DNA of 64,000 bases from Epsilonproteobacteria bacterium (ex Lamellibrachia satsuma) (GTDB taxonomy: Bacteria > Campylobacterota > Campylobacteria > Campylobacterales > Sulfurovaceae): assembly GCA_003934925.1 (NCBI GenBank), contig JQIX01000043.1:1-64000 (forward strand). The letters run 5' to 3'. A program made the position numbers and the translations under genes. Positions within the stretch are counted from its first letter, which is position 1. Every line of letters begins with the position of its first letter. The notes below the pieces were generated by a model. It saw only the letters and a list, made by a program, of their open reading frames with translations. It had not been told where the DNA came from and searched no databases. Of the stretch, positions 50,245 through 59,635 are shown in pieces.

Positions 50245-51323
50245 ATTTTTTCTTCCCTCCGCTATATTTCAGATATCTGGCAGAACTGTATATTAAAAAT
50301 CTGCTAGCTATTTTATTTGGTCTTTCTTTTGCTTTTGCAGCAATTGATTATTTTCAGCATATTCAGAAGCTTAATGTTTCTTCAAACTATAAAATACTTT
50401 ATATCTTCTATATGTGGCAAGAAGCATTGGGATTATTGTACCCTTTGGCTATCATTTTTGCTTTGATCATGACGAAATTATCATTGGTGAAAAATAATAC
50501 TATGGGAGCGATGCATGCTTTCGGATATAATAAAAAAAGACTTTTTTTGCCTTTATTTACGGTAGCGTTATTAACCTATTTTCTTTTTACATTACTGCAT
50601 ACAACCGAGTTCTCTTATGCCAAGGATAAGGCAGCAGTGTTGCTTAAAAATGAACTGCATACCTATGAAGTAAATAATCTTTTTTTTAAATATAATGATA
50701 CATTTGTCTATATTAAAAATCTTGATCCAGTCGCAAAAAAAATAGATGATATTACTATTTTCAAAGTGAAAGGACATCAGGTACAGTATACGATAAATGC
50801 ACCTACCGCGATTTTTAACGGGAAAGAATGGGATGCTAGGAATGCTACGCTTAAAACACATGTTTATAAAGATGGCGAACTGGAAAAATACACTGTAGAG
50901 CATAAAGAAAGCATTAAAACCTTGCAAGGATACAAACCCAAGATCATTGAATCACTGTATGAAGGGAAAGCCCTTAATATCATAGATGCATTTAATACAT
51001 GGCAACTTTTGGATAGGCAACATCTTAATTCAGATAAGATACGTGCAGTACTGTACGATAAAATAATAGTACCTTTATTCGCCATTGCTCTTTTACTTAT
51101 TCTTTTTTTCAAATTACCTTTTCATGTCAGAATGATGAGTTTTGGTAGTATTATCGCACTCTCTCTTGGTGCAACTTTTGTGATATGGGGTATTTTATTT
51201 GGCCTGAGCCAGATAGGGGCCAATGGGGTTTTGGCCCCTGAGCTAACAACTATCCTTCCTATTGTTCTTTTATGGTCATATGCGATATATGTGTACATTA
51301 CAGATGAAAAGAGCATAGCTTAA
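50241..51323 (+). CDS. lptG: LptF/LptG-family lipopolysaccharide export permease
   Basis: This 360-residue inner-membrane protein has three helices at the N-terminus (residues about 15-110), a periplasmic beta-jellyroll region (about 120-265) and three C-terminal helices (about 270-355), the LptF/LptG architecture. FRYLAELYIKNLLAILFGL, GAMHAFGYNKKRLFLP and LLILFFKLPFHVRM are consistent. It works with LptB2 and LptC to extract LPS from the inner membrane. Whether it is LptF or LptG is uncertain; the position after pth is the usual place for one of the pair. Confidence 0.8.
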   Translation: MNFFFPPLYFRYLAELYIKNLLAILFGLSFAFAAIDYFQHIQKLNVSSNYKILYIFYMWQEALGLLYPLAIIFALIMTKLSLVKNNTMGAMHAFGYNKKRLFLPLFTVALLTYFLFTLLHTTEFSYAKDKAAVLLKNELHTYEVNNLFFKYNDTFVYIKNLDPVAKKIDDITIFKVKGHQVQYTINAPTAIFNGKEWDARNATLKTHVYKDGELEKYTVEHKESIKTLQGYKPKIIESLYEGKALNIIDAFNTWQLLDRQHLNSDKIRAVLYDKIIVPLFAIALLLILFFKLPFHVRMMSFGSIIALSLGATFVIWGILFGLSQIGANGVLAPELTTILPIVLLWSYAIYVYITDEKSIA

Positions 51324-51408
51324 TCCCCTTGTGTACTTAAAAATCCGCTTTTTAGTCATTTTTAGATAAAATCGTCCACAAAATAGATACATTATTAGGA
51401 TTTTATGA

Positions 51409-52620
51409 ATGAATATTGATTATAAAGCATTGGCAAATAAATATGGTACGCCATTGTATATTTATGATTTTGATTATATTGAGAATAGATATGCTACGCT
51501 AAAAGAAGCATTTGCCGGTAAAAAATCACTTATTAATTATGCGGTAAAAGCAAATTCAAACCTTTCCGTGATCGCGCATTTGGCGAAATTGGGTGCAGGA
51601 GCGGATTGTGTAAGTATCGGCGAAGTCAAACGTGCTTTAGATGCAGGAATAGATAAATACAAAATTATTTTCTCAGGTGTAGGGAAACGTGATGATGAAA
51701 TACGTGAAGCTCTGGAAAAAGATATTTTACTGCTTAATTTAGAGAGTGAAGCTGAAATGAAACGTGTAGAAATGGCGGCTAAAGAACTTGGTAAGGAAGC
51801 GCGGATCTCTATTCGTGTTAATCCAAATATAGATCCGCAGACACATCCGTATATCTCAACAGGTCTGCATGAAAATAAATTTGGCGTAGAGATAGATATG
51901 GCAAAACGTATGTATATTTATGCGAACAAGTCAGAATTCTTAAATCCTGTGGGGATCCATTTCCATATCGGCTCACAGTTGACAAAACTGGAACCTATCC
52001 GGGAAGCATGTGTGATCGTGGCTGATTTGGTACGTTCACTTAAGGCAATTAAAATAGACATAAAATTCTTTGATGTAGGCGGGGGTATAGGTGTGGTGTA
52101 TGATGATGAAATAACAATCTCTGCAACAGCCTATACTCAGGCTATTTTTGAAGCGACAAAAGGGCTTGATGTGACCTTGCTATGTGAACCGGGACGTTAT
52201 ATGGTAGCCAATGCAGGTGCATTTTTCACTAAAGTACTGTATGAAAAAATGAATGGCGGCAAACGTTTTGTGATCGTTGATGGCGGGATGAATGATCTGA
52301 TAAGACCAAGCCTTTACAATGCGTATCATAAAATAGAGGCTGTGATGGTAGAAGGCGAAAAAAGTCCGGCTGATGTTGTAGGTCCGGTATGTGAGAGCGG
52401 TGACTTCTTTGGTAAGAATGTACCGCTTCCTCCGCTTGAACATAATGACCTTGTAGTAGTACATTCTGCAGGTGCTTATGGATTTACCATGGCAAGTAAT
52501 TACAATACCCGTCCCAAACCCGCAGAAGTGGCATTGGAGGGCGGAGAAGACAGATTGATCCGCAAACGCGAAACGTATGAAGACCAAATACGTCTAGAAA
52601 TTGAGTATCTAGGAAAATAA
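51409..52620 (+). CDS. lysA: Diaminopimelate decarboxylase
   Basis: This 403-residue PLP enzyme converts meso-diaminopimelate to lysine. The PLP lysine is in INYAVKANSNLSV; HFHIGSQLT, DVGGGIGVVYDDE, CEPGRYMVANAG, GPVCESGDFFGKN and AGAYGFTMASNYN are family motifs. A TAAAAT -10 box lies about 40 bases upstream. It heads a lysA-pheA-hisC-x-dxs run with short gaps of 12-24 bases. Confidence 0.95.
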   Translation: MNIDYKALANKYGTPLYIYDFDYIENRYATLKEAFAGKKSLINYAVKANSNLSVIAHLAKLGAGADCVSIGEVKRALDAGIDKYKIIFSGVGKRDDEIREALEKDILLLNLESEAEMKRVEMAAKELGKEARISIRVNPNIDPQTHPYISTGLHENKFGVEIDMAKRMYIYANKSEFLNPVGIHFHIGSQLTKLEPIREACVIVADLVRSLKAIKIDIKFFDVGGGIGVVYDDEITISATAYTQAIFEATKGLDVTLLCEPGRYMVANAGAFFTKVLYEKMNGGKRFVIVDGGMNDLIRPSLYNAYHKIEAVMVEGEKSPADVVGPVCESGDFFGKNVPLPPLEHNDLVVVHSAGAYGFTMASNYNTRPKPAEVALEGGEDRLIRKRETYEDQIRLEIEYLGK

Positions 52621-52632
52621 AAAGGTGAAACT

Positions 52633-53691
52633 ATGACACTGGATGAGTTGAGAAACAAGATAGACAAGATCGATGATACACTTTTAAAACTCTATAATGA
52701 ACGTATGGAACTTGTGCATCAGGTTGGTGAAGTTAAAAACACAACAGGCGCCCCTATTTATCGTCCGGAGAGAGAACAGGCGATCATCAATCGTCTTAAA
52801 GCACAAAACAATGGCAAACTTACAGACAAAGCGATAGAAGCACTTTTTTTGGAAATGTTTGCTGTAGCAAGAAATCTAGAATTACCCGAAGCTGTAGCAT
52901 ATCTCGGACCCGAAGCCAGTTTTACCCATCAGGCAGCAGAAAGTAAATTCGGTGCGATGAGTCACTATATACCTATAAGTTCTATTCAGGGGGTTTTTAG
53001 GGAAGTAGATAAAGGAACAGCTAAATTTGGTGTGATTCCCATTGAAAACTCTTCCAATGGTATCGTAAGTGACACGATCAACTGCTTGGATGAGTATGAT
53101 CTGAAGATCATTGCTGAAGTCATGATAGATGTGCATCTTTCTTTTGCAACACTTGCTGAGAATATCAAGGATATAACAAAGATCTACTCTAAAGATATTG
53201 CTTTTGGCCAATGTAGAAAATTTTTACAGGATCTTGGGTTAGATGAGGTAGAGCTCATACCGGTAGAATCCACAGCAAAGGCTGCCAAGTTGGCGCGTGA
53301 AGATAAAAGTGCCGCAGCTCTTTGCCCCTCTGTAGCAGCGAAACTCTATAATTTGCCGATACTTTTTGAAAATGTAGAAGACAATATGAATAACAGAACC
53401 CGTTTTTTCATTATTTCCAATTTTGAAAATCTGCCTTCAGGGAATGATAAAACTTCCCTGCTGGTAAGACTGCCAAACAAACCGGGAGCTTTGGTGGAAT
53501 TCCTAAATGATTTTGAAAAAGAACACATTAACCTGACTAAGATCAAATCACATATTGTTGAAGGTCAATCGATCTTCCTAATAGAATTCAACGGGCATAA
53601 AGATGATGAACCTATCAAAGCGATTCTGAATAAACACCGTGATGTGGTGAAAGTACTGGGATCCTATGTCAAAGAGAGCGATGATGTATAA
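52633..53691 (+). CDS. pheA: Bifunctional chorismate mutase/prephenate dehydratase
   Basis: This 352-residue P-protein of phenylalanine synthesis has an N-terminal AroQ chorismate mutase (residues about 1-85: LDELRNKIDKIDDTLLKLYNERMELVHQVGEVK...IYRPEREQAII). The prephenate dehydratase domain (about 88-265: VAYLGPEASFTHQAAESKF, VIPIENSSNGIVSDTIN) is followed by a C-terminal ACT domain with NKPGALVEFLNDFEKEHINLTKIKS that senses phenylalanine. It starts 12 bases after lysA. Confidence 0.94.
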   Translation: MTLDELRNKIDKIDDTLLKLYNERMELVHQVGEVKNTTGAPIYRPEREQAIINRLKAQNNGKLTDKAIEALFLEMFAVARNLELPEAVAYLGPEASFTHQAAESKFGAMSHYIPISSIQGVFREVDKGTAKFGVIPIENSSNGIVSDTINCLDEYDLKIIAEVMIDVHLSFATLAENIKDITKIYSKDIAFGQCRKFLQDLGLDEVELIPVESTAKAAKLAREDKSAAALCPSVAAKLYNLPILFENVEDNMNNRTRFFIISNFENLPSGNDKTSLLVRLPNKPGALVEFLNDFEKEHINLTKIKSHIVEGQSIFLIEFNGHKDDEPIKAILNKHRDVVKVLGSYVKESDDV

Positions 53692-53715
53692 AAATAGTGA
53701 GCTACGGAGAATGAA

Positions 53716-54813
53716 ATGATAAAATTTAATAAAGTATTAGAAAATATCAAAACGTATGAAGCGGGGAAACCGATCGAGTTGGTAGTACGTGAATTTGGGA
53801 TCGCCCCTGAAGATGTAGTGAAGCTTGCATCCAATGAAAATCCTATAGGTACAAATCCTGCAGTAGCTGAAGTGATCAAAGAAAATGCAGATAAAGCACA
53901 TCTCTATCCTGATGACAGCATGTTCGAGCTCAAAGCTGCATTGAGCAGTAAATTTGATGTAGAAGATGAGAATATTATCATTGGTGCAGGGTCTGACCAG
54001 GTACTCGAATTCATATCGCGGGCAGTATTGGATGAAGATGCTTCGGTACTTATGTCAGCTGTGACATTTGCCATGTATGAGATTTATGCGAAACAAATGG
54101 GTGCAAAAGTAATACATACAGCGAGTTATGAACATAAATATGATGAATTTATGGAAGCATTCCGTTTGCATCAGCCAAAGATCGTTTACATCTGTACACC
54201 GAACAATCCTACAGGCGATGCAACAAGCAAGGAAGAGGTTCTTTCTATGATCAGAGCAATGCATAAAGATGCGATCATCGTAGTTGATGGTGCCTACATG
54301 GAATACGCTGCTGCAAAAGATGCCAAGTATGCTATTACACCTAAAGATCTACTGGGCTTTGAGAATGTAATCTATCTGGGTACTTTCTCCAAAGCATATG
54401 GTTTGGGTGGTATGCGTGTAGGCTACGGTATTGCACAGGCCGGACTTATAAAAGAACTATATAAAATGAGACCGCCCTTCAATATTACTACACTCTCACT
54501 TGCTGCAGCGATAGAAGCCTGCAAGGATGAAAGTTTTGTAGAAGAATCTATTGCCCTGCATCAGGAACAGATCAAACGTTATGAGAGTTTTGCACAGGAA
54601 CATGAATTTGAATATATAGAGAGCTATACGAATTTTATTACCTATCTGTTCGATGAAAAGTTGGATTCCACACAAATAGCAGATACTCTGCTCAAACGCG
54701 GTGTGATCATCCGAAACCTTGCTTCTTATGGACTGAATGCCATACGTATTACTATCGGTACGGCAAAACAGAATGATGTGTTCTTTAAACATTTTTCAGA
54801 GGTTATAGCTTGA
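53716..54813 (+). CDS. hisC: Histidinol-phosphate aminotransferase
   Basis: This 365-residue PLP aminotransferase makes histidinol phosphate from imidazole-acetol phosphate. [15 protein letters not shown] at the N-terminus, [38 protein letters not shown] and the PLP-lysine motif [18 protein letters not shown] are clear. The C-terminal [22 protein letters not shown] fits HisC. It may also serve aromatic transamination after pheA. The stop overlaps the next start (TTGA). Confidence 0.93.
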   Translation: MIKFNKVLENIKTYEAGKPIELVVREFGIAPEDVVKLASNENPIGTNPAVAEVIKENADKAHLYPDDSMFELKAALSSKFDVEDENIIIGAGSDQVLEFISRAVLDEDASVLMSAVTFAMYEIYAKQMGAKVIHTASYEHKYDEFMEAFRLHQPKIVYICTPNNPTGDATSKEEVLSMIRAMHKDAIIVVDGAYMEYAAAKDAKYAITPKDLLGFENVIYLGTFSKAYGLGGMRVGYGIAQAGLIKELYKMRPPFNITTLSLAAAIEACKDESFVEESIALHQEQIKRYESFAQEHEFEYIESYTNFITYLFDEKLDSTQIADTLLKRGVIIRNLASYGLNAIRITIGTAKQNDVFFKHFSEVIA

Positions 54814-55022
54814 AAAAAGTAGAAATCGTAAAAATCAATGAAATAGAAGTAAAACCCTTTCGTTTAAATGACTTTATAGAAAAAAAAGATAAAACCAGCA
54901 GCATGGAAACAGTAAGTAAAAAAGAGATTAAGCATCTGGCTAAAAAATTAGGTTTGGTTTATGATGATAAACAGATTCAATTCACTAAAAAGCTCATGGT
55001 TGCATATTTAGCAAAGAGATAA
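54810..55022 (+). CDS. Small basic hypothetical protein between hisC and dxs
   Basis: This 70-residue Lys-rich protein ([22 protein letters not shown]...[12 protein letters not shown]) begins at TTG overlapping the hisC stop and ends 11 bases before dxs. It has no signal peptide or membrane segment. In flagellated relatives fliF, fliG and fliH occupy this position; this ORF could be a remnant or an unrelated small gene, and I see no convincing similarity to FliH. Tight spacing on both sides supports it being translated. Confidence 0.55.
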   Translation: MKKVEIVKINEIEVKPFRLNDFIEKKDKTSSMETVSKKEIKHLAKKLGLVYDDKQIQFTKKLMVAYLAKR

Positions 55023-55033
55023 AGAAGAGAAAA

Positions 55034-56833
55034 ATGGATATAAAAGCATACTCTATAGAAGAGCTCAATACCTTAGCAGAAAAAATTAGACAAAAAATAT
55101 TGGTAACGGTAAGCAAAAATGGTGGACATTTGAGTTCTACTATGGGTGCAACCGATCTTATTGTAGCCATGCATAAAGTTTTTGATGTGAATAAAGATCC
55201 TTTTATCTTTGATGTAAGCCATCAGGCTTATGCGCATAAGCTCCTTACAGATAGGTGGGACAAGTTTGATACTCTACGTCAGTTCGGCGGTATTTCCGGG
55301 TACACAAAGCCAAGTGAATCTAAGTATGATTATTATGTGGCAGGGCACAGCTCTACTTCCATCTCTCTTGCCGTAGGTGCTGCAAAAGCCATTGCACTTA
55401 AAGGTGAAGAGAGGATCCCTGTAGCATTTATCGGTGATGGCAGTATGAGTGCAGGAATGGTATATGAAGCACTTAATGAACTGGGTGACAGAAAATATCC
55501 TGTTGTGATCATACTTAATGATAATGAGATGAGTATTGCCAAACCTATAGGTGCTATCTCAAAGCTCCTTTCTCAGACAATGGCAGGTTCTTTTTATCAG
55601 AAATTCAAAGGTAAAGTAGAAAAAGTACTTGAGCATTTCCCTGAAGGTACAAGTTACATGGCAAAAAGATTTGAAGATTCCTTTAAACTTATTACACCGG
55701 GTATCCTATTTGAAGAGATGGGTATAGAGTATATCGGGCCGGTGGACGGACATAATATCGAAGCTCTGATAGAGACAATGGAAATAGCAAAAAATCTTGG
55801 AAAACCAGTGCTCATTCATGCTCAAACTACCAAAGGTAAAGGGTATGAGATCGCGGAAGGGAGTAAGGAGCATTGGCACGGTGTAAGTGCTTTTGATCTG
55901 AAGACAGGTGAGACACCTAAAAAAAGCGGTGCAAAAGTGGCTACAGCTATTTTTTCTGAGACTTTGGTAAAAATGGCAGACAAAGATGAAAAAGTTGTAG
56001 GTGTGACAGCTGCGATGCCAAGTGGTACAGGTTTGAGTGCAGTAATGGAAAAGTATCCGGAGCGTTTTTGGGATGTTGCCATTGCGGAACAGCATGCTGT
56101 TACTTCTATGGGGCCTTTAGCAAAAGAAGGGTTCAAGCCTTTTTGTGCGATCTACTCTACTTTTTTGCAAAGAGGATATGATCAGGTGATCCATGATATT
56201 GCTTTAATGGATGTAGGGGTAGTTTTTGCCATAGACAGAGCAGGGATCGTGGGGGAAGATGGAGAGACACATCAAGGGGCATTTGATATTTCATATTTAA
56301 GAGCTATTCCCAATATGACACTCCTTGCACCTTATAATGAAACAACAATGAAATTGGCTATGGCATTTGCAAAAGAGTATGATCATCCCTGTGCATTCAG
56401 ATATCCCAGAGGAGCTTTTATTTCAGAAGATAGAGAAAGCCCGGCCTATGAACTAGGGAAATCCGTCCTGCTCCGGGAAGGAGTGGAAACCCTTTTTATC
56501 GGGTATGGTAATGGGGTAGGACGTGCGGAACAAACAGCAGAATTGCTGGATCAGAAAGTTGCAGTTTTGGATCTGCGTTTTGTGAAACCACTAGATGAAG
56601 AGATGCTTGTAAAGTTAAGCAAGCATTATAAAAAATGGTTTATTTTTAGTGATAGTGCAAAACAAGGGGGTGTAGGTTCTGCTATATTAGAGTTTTTAAG
56701 TGAAAAAAAGATACAAGATATAGAACTTACAACATTTGAATATGAAGATGCGTTTATTACCCATGGTAATACAAAGCTTGTAGAAGAGAGTTTGGGGTTG
56801 CTTCCGGAGCAGCTTGCAAAAAAAATAATGTAG
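55034..56833 (+). CDS. dxs: 1-deoxy-D-xylulose-5-phosphate synthase
   Basis: This 599-residue thiamine-diphosphate enzyme joins pyruvate and glyceraldehyde 3-phosphate at the entry of the MEP isoprenoid path and supplies thiamine and pyridoxal synthesis. SKNGGHLSSTMGATDLIVAMHKVFD, FDVSHQAYAHK, the ThDP motif GDGSMSAGMVYEALNELG...NDNEMSI, and the transketolase-like AIAEQHAVTSMGPLAKEGFKPFCAIYSTFLQRGYDQ are present. Its stop codon TAG lies inside a 28-bp palindromic repeat. Confidence 0.94.
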   Translation: MDIKAYSIEELNTLAEKIRQKILVTVSKNGGHLSSTMGATDLIVAMHKVFDVNKDPFIFDVSHQAYAHKLLTDRWDKFDTLRQFGGISGYTKPSESKYDYYVAGHSSTSISLAVGAAKAIALKGEERIPVAFIGDGSMSAGMVYEALNELGDRKYPVVIILNDNEMSIAKPIGAISKLLSQTMAGSFYQKFKGKVEKVLEHFPEGTSYMAKRFEDSFKLITPGILFEEMGIEYIGPVDGHNIEALIETMEIAKNLGKPVLIHAQTTKGKGYEIAEGSKEHWHGVSAFDLKTGETPKKSGAKVATAIFSETLVKMADKDEKVVGVTAAMPSGTGLSAVMEKYPERFWDVAIAEQHAVTSMGPLAKEGFKPFCAIYSTFLQRGYDQVIHDIALMDVGVVFAIDRAGIVGEDGETHQGAFDISYLRAIPNMTLLAPYNETTMKLAMAFAKEYDHPCAFRYPRGAFISEDRESPAYELGKSVLLREGVETLFIGYGNGVGRAEQTAELLDQKVAVLDLRFVKPLDEEMLVKLSKHYKKWFIFSDSAKQGGVGSAILEFLSEKKIQDIELTTFEYEDAFITHGNTKLVEESLGLLPEQLAKKIM

Positions 56834-56857
56834 GCCGGGGTGTCCTCACCCCGACAA
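56830..56857. repeat. 28-bp palindromic repeat overlapping the dxs stop
   Basis: GTAGGCCGGGGTGTCC plus TCACCCCGACAA matches the unit at 41673-41700 at 26 of 28 bases. Its TAG is the dxs stop codon, and the hairpin could end transcription. Confidence 0.75.
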
Positions 56858-56862
56858 TGAGT

Positions 56863-56894
56863 TTAATTGAAAATCAAACATGATTTTCAATTAA
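56863..56894. repeat. Perfect 14-bp inverted repeat upstream of metK
   Basis: TTAATTGAAAATCA and TGATTTTCAATTAA flank a 4-base loop. It lies between dxs and metK, 123 bases before the metK ATG. It could be an operator, a terminator, or part of the repeat element beside it. The remaining bases to 57017 show no gene. Confidence 0.7.
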
Positions 56895-57017
56895 GTTCAG
56901 TGACAGTGGACAAATTCTAAAAAAATTTTTTTATTGGAGTATTCTGAGCCAAAGGCGAAGCTTCAGTGAGATGAATTGAAAGATCGGCTTTGCCAATTTT
57001 CAAGAAGAGGAGCATGA

Positions 57018-58172
57018 ATGAACGAATACATTTTTACAAGTGAATCGGTAACAGAAGGTCACCCGGATAAGATGGCTGATCAGATCTCTGATGCGATATT
57101 GGATTATATCATTGCACGGGACCCGAAAGCCAGGGTAGCTTGCGAAACGTTACTGAGTAATGGTTTTTGTGTTATTGCAGGAGAACTAAAAACAATAGCG
57201 TATGCACCGATGCAGGAGATCGCGAGAGAGGTAGTAAGAGAGATAGGGTATACAGATGCGAGTTATGGATTTGACTACAGATCTGCAGGTGTATTGAATG
57301 GTATAGGTGAACAGAGCCCGGATATTAACCAGGGTGTAGACCAGGCATCTGGAGAGATAGGTGCCGGCGATCAGGGACTGATGTTCGGGTATGCATGTAA
57401 AGAGACACCGGAGCTTATGCCTTTGCCTATTTCATTGGCACACAAGATCACTGCAAAACTCGCTGAAGTTCGTAAAAATGGTACTGTCCCGTTCTTACGT
57501 CCAGATGGCAAAGCACAGGTTTCTGTAAAATATGTAGATGACAAACCTGTAGCTATCGATACTATTGTTGTCTCGACACAGCATCATCCGGAAGTCTCTT
57601 TGGAGCAAGTTCAGAAGGCTGTACTGGAAGAAGTGATCAAGGCAGTTATTCCGGCAGACTTGATGAGTGATGATATTGTATATCATATCAATCCTACGGG
57701 ACGTTTTGTGATCGGTGGACCTCAGGGTGATGCCGGGCTTACCGGAAGAAAGATCATTGTAGATACCTATGGTGGTTCATGCCCTCATGGCGGGGGTGCC
57801 TTTTCGGGGAAAGATCCTACAAAGGTAGACCGTTCAGCAGCATATGCTGCAAGATATGTAGCAAAGAATCTCGTAGCATCGGGTGTATGTGAAAAAGCAA
57901 CATTGCAAATAGCTTATGCGATCGGGGTGGCAAAACCAGTCTCTATCTATGTGGATACTCACGGTACAGCATCTGTAGATGAAAATAAGATCACAGCATG
58001 TGTAGAAGATATTTTTGATCTGACACCAAAAGGCATTATGAAAGCTCTGGATCTGTTACGTCCTATTTATCGTAAAACAGCAGCGTATGGACATTTTGGT
58101 AGAGAAGATGTTGATTTCACTTGGGAACAATTGGATAGAGTTGAAGAGATTAAAGCTTATTTCGACATATAA
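57018..58172 (+). CDS. metK: S-adenosylmethionine synthetase
   Basis: This 384-residue enzyme makes SAM from methionine and [26 protein letters not shown], the [12 protein letters not shown] hexapeptide region, [22 protein letters not shown], and [28 protein letters not shown] are the three MetK signatures. GAAGAGGAG lies before the ATG. It follows a repeat-rich gap and is probably transcribed separately from dxs. It feeds the several methyltransferases and radical-SAM enzymes of the window. Confidence 0.95.
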   Translation: MNEYIFTSESVTEGHPDKMADQISDAILDYIIARDPKARVACETLLSNGFCVIAGELKTIAYAPMQEIAREVVREIGYTDASYGFDYRSAGVLNGIGEQSPDINQGVDQASGEIGAGDQGLMFGYACKETPELMPLPISLAHKITAKLAEVRKNGTVPFLRPDGKAQVSVKYVDDKPVAIDTIVVSTQHHPEVSLEQVQKAVLEEVIKAVIPADLMSDDIVYHINPTGRFVIGGPQGDAGLTGRKIIVDTYGGSCPHGGGAFSGKDPTKVDRSAAYAARYVAKNLVASGVCEKATLQIAYAIGVAKPVSIYVDTHGTASVDENKITACVEDIFDLTPKGIMKALDLLRPIYRKTAAYGHFGREDVDFTWEQLDRVEEIKAYFDI

Positions 58173-58232
58173 TTAAAGAATAATTTAAATAAGTTTTGAT
58201 ATAGTTTGTTAACTTTAAATTAAGGAGAAACA

Positions 58233-58508
58233 ATGGCAGTAATGATTACAGATATTTGTATTAACTGTGCGGCATGTATTGATGAATGTCCAGTAGAAGC
58301 AATCGTAGATGAGGATGATAATCCAACAGGTGAAGAAGTCTACTATGTATATGCAGACAAATGTGTTGAATGTGTAGGTTATCATGATGTACCGGCTTGT
58401 GCCGAAGCATGTCCGACTGAGGGTTGTATCCAATGGGATGATGTAGTAGAAGGTATGCCATCTTCTGAGAACAGAGGAGAAAAAGGCGAACCTGTTATTG
58501 AAGATTAA
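58233..58508 (+). CDS. 2[4Fe-4S] ferredoxin (YfhL/Alvin type)
   Basis: This 91-residue ferredoxin has cluster motifs CINCAACIDECPVEAI and CVECVGYHDVPACAEACPTEGCI. The second has the longer C-x2-C-x8-C-x3-C spacing of the Allochromatium type, with very low potential. The acidic C-terminal tail (ENRGEKGEPVIED) is typical. A clear AAGGAG lies upstream and a strong terminator downstream, so it is expressed alone. Likely partners are pyruvate/oxoglutarate:ferredoxin oxidoreductases of the reductive TCA cycle in this group, and possibly the activase-like system at 16-21 kb. Confidence 0.9.
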   Translation: MAVMITDICINCAACIDECPVEAIVDEDDNPTGEEVYYVYADKCVECVGYHDVPACAEACPTEGCIQWDDVVEGMPSSENRGEKGEPVIED

Positions 58509-58515
58509 TTACTTC

Positions 58516-58539
58516 TTTGTCAGGCTTTTGCCTGACAAA
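58516..58539 (+). terminator. Rho-independent terminator after the ferredoxin gene
   Basis: TTTGTCAGGC and GCCTGACAAA form a perfect 10-bp stem with a TTTT loop, followed by ACTTTCTTATTTT, eight bases after the stop. Confidence 0.9.
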
Positions 58540-58595
58540 ACTTTCTTATTTTATTCTATCTTTATTTCTTAATAAATATTTTATACTTTTTTGGG

Positions 58596-58601
58596 TATAA
58601 T
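58596..58601 (+). promoter_or_regulatory. -10 box of ndk
   Basis: TATAAT preceded by TTTTTTGGG lies 49 bases before the ndk ATG at 58651, the T-rich promoter type also seen before rplY. Confidence 0.6.
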
Positions 58602-58650
58602 GCCGCCCGAATACTTCGTATGGAGTAAATTATCGCTTAGGAATATAAGT

Positions 58651-59064
58651 ATGGAACAAACATTATCAATCATTAAACCAGATGCAGTCGCTAAAAATGT
58701 TATAGGTCAGATTCTTGCTAGATTTGAAGCAGCAGGGCTTAGAATCGCAGCAACAAAAAAGATCAGACTTTCAAGAGTAGATGCTGAAGCATTCTATGCG
58801 ATCCATGCTGAAAGACCTTTTTTTAAAGACCTTGTAGACTTTATGATTTCCGGTCCTGTTGTTGTGACAGTATTAGAGGGTGAAAATGCAATGGCTAAGA
58901 ATAGAGAGCTTATGGGTGCAACGAATCCAAAAGAAGCAGCTGCAGGGACGATCAGAGCAGATTTTGCTGAAAGTATCGATGCAAATGCAGTTCACGGAAG
59001 TGATTCTGTAGAAAATGCTGTAAATGAGATCAATTTCTTTTTTGCACAAAGAGAGATCAATTAA
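58651..59064 (+). CDS. ndk: Nucleoside diphosphate kinase
   Basis: This 137-residue enzyme balances NTP pools by phosphate transfer through a histidine. [21 protein letters not shown], the active-site [13 protein letters not shown] and [21 protein letters not shown] are conserved. ATG at 58651 gives the family N-terminus with AGGA upstream; the frame back to 58591 covers the promoter. It starts a run with DUF177, rpmF, plsX and fabH. Confidence 0.95.
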   Translation: MEQTLSIIKPDAVAKNVIGQILARFEAAGLRIAATKKIRLSRVDAEAFYAIHAERPFFKDLVDFMISGPVVVTVLEGENAMAKNRELMGATNPKEAAAGTIRADFAESIDANAVHGSDSVENAVNEINFFFAQREIN

Positions 59065-59075
59065 GTTATTTTCCT

Positions 59076-59450
59076 GTGAAAATAGTTTTTGATAAAGTAG
59101 GTTCTACAGCCAAGCCTATTGAACTTGAAGTTCAAGGAGCAAAGCTTGAGGGGACTTTACAAAAAAGTGGTTATCATCAAGTATCTTTAGATGCGAAGAT
59201 GAGTGGCAATATTGTATTGATATGTGACAGATGCGGAGATACATTTGTCCATGATTTAAATAGCAAGTTGCAACTCAAACTAAGTGATCAAATATCTGAA
59301 GATAAAGATGATTTGGATATAATTGAGTTTTTAGATGGCGAGATCGATATTTCGTACATCCTGGAGAGCGAAATTAATGCAATCAAAGGTTCTTATCATT
59401 ATTGTACTAAATGCGACAATGGTGAAGAGGATTTTGAAATAGAATATTAA
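59076..59450 (+). CDS. DUF177 (YceD-like) protein
   Basis: This 124-residue protein of the YceD/DUF177 family is found upstream of rpmF in most bacteria and is implicated in 23S rRNA accumulation. Cysteines occur in LICDRCGD and HYCTKCDNGEEDFEIEY, a possible zinc site. The start is GTG at 59076. The distance to rpmF is 18 bases. The role is inferred from gene order and family. Confidence 0.82.
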   Translation: MKIVFDKVGSTAKPIELEVQGAKLEGTLQKSGYHQVSLDAKMSGNIVLICDRCGDTFVHDLNSKLQLKLSDQISEDKDDLDIIEFLDGEIDISYILESEINAIKGSYHYCTKCDNGEEDFEIEY

Positions 59451-59468
59451 TATATAAAGGATATTATC

Positions 59469-59630
59469 ATGGCAGTACCTAAGAGACGTGTGAGTCACAC
59501 AAGATCAGCAAAAAGAAGAACACATTACAAATTGACATTACCAATGCCAGTAAAAGATGCTGATGGAACATGGAGAATGCCTCACCACATGAACATGACT
59601 ACCGGTGAGTACAAAACAACTAAAGCGTAA
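59469..59630 (+). CDS. rpmF: 50S ribosomal protein L32
   Basis: This 53-residue protein ([20 protein letters not shown], then [20 protein letters not shown] and a short tail) is ribosomal protein L32. The MAVPKRR start and THYKL are diagnostic. It lacks the four zinc cysteines, so it is the zinc-independent form. AAGGA lies upstream and plsX follows within five bases, as in the conserved rpmF-plsX-fabH lipid cluster. Confidence 0.95.
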   Translation: MAVPKRRVSHTRSAKRRTHYKLTLPMPVKDADGTWRMPHHMNMTTGEYKTTKA

Positions 59631-59635
59631 TCTTG

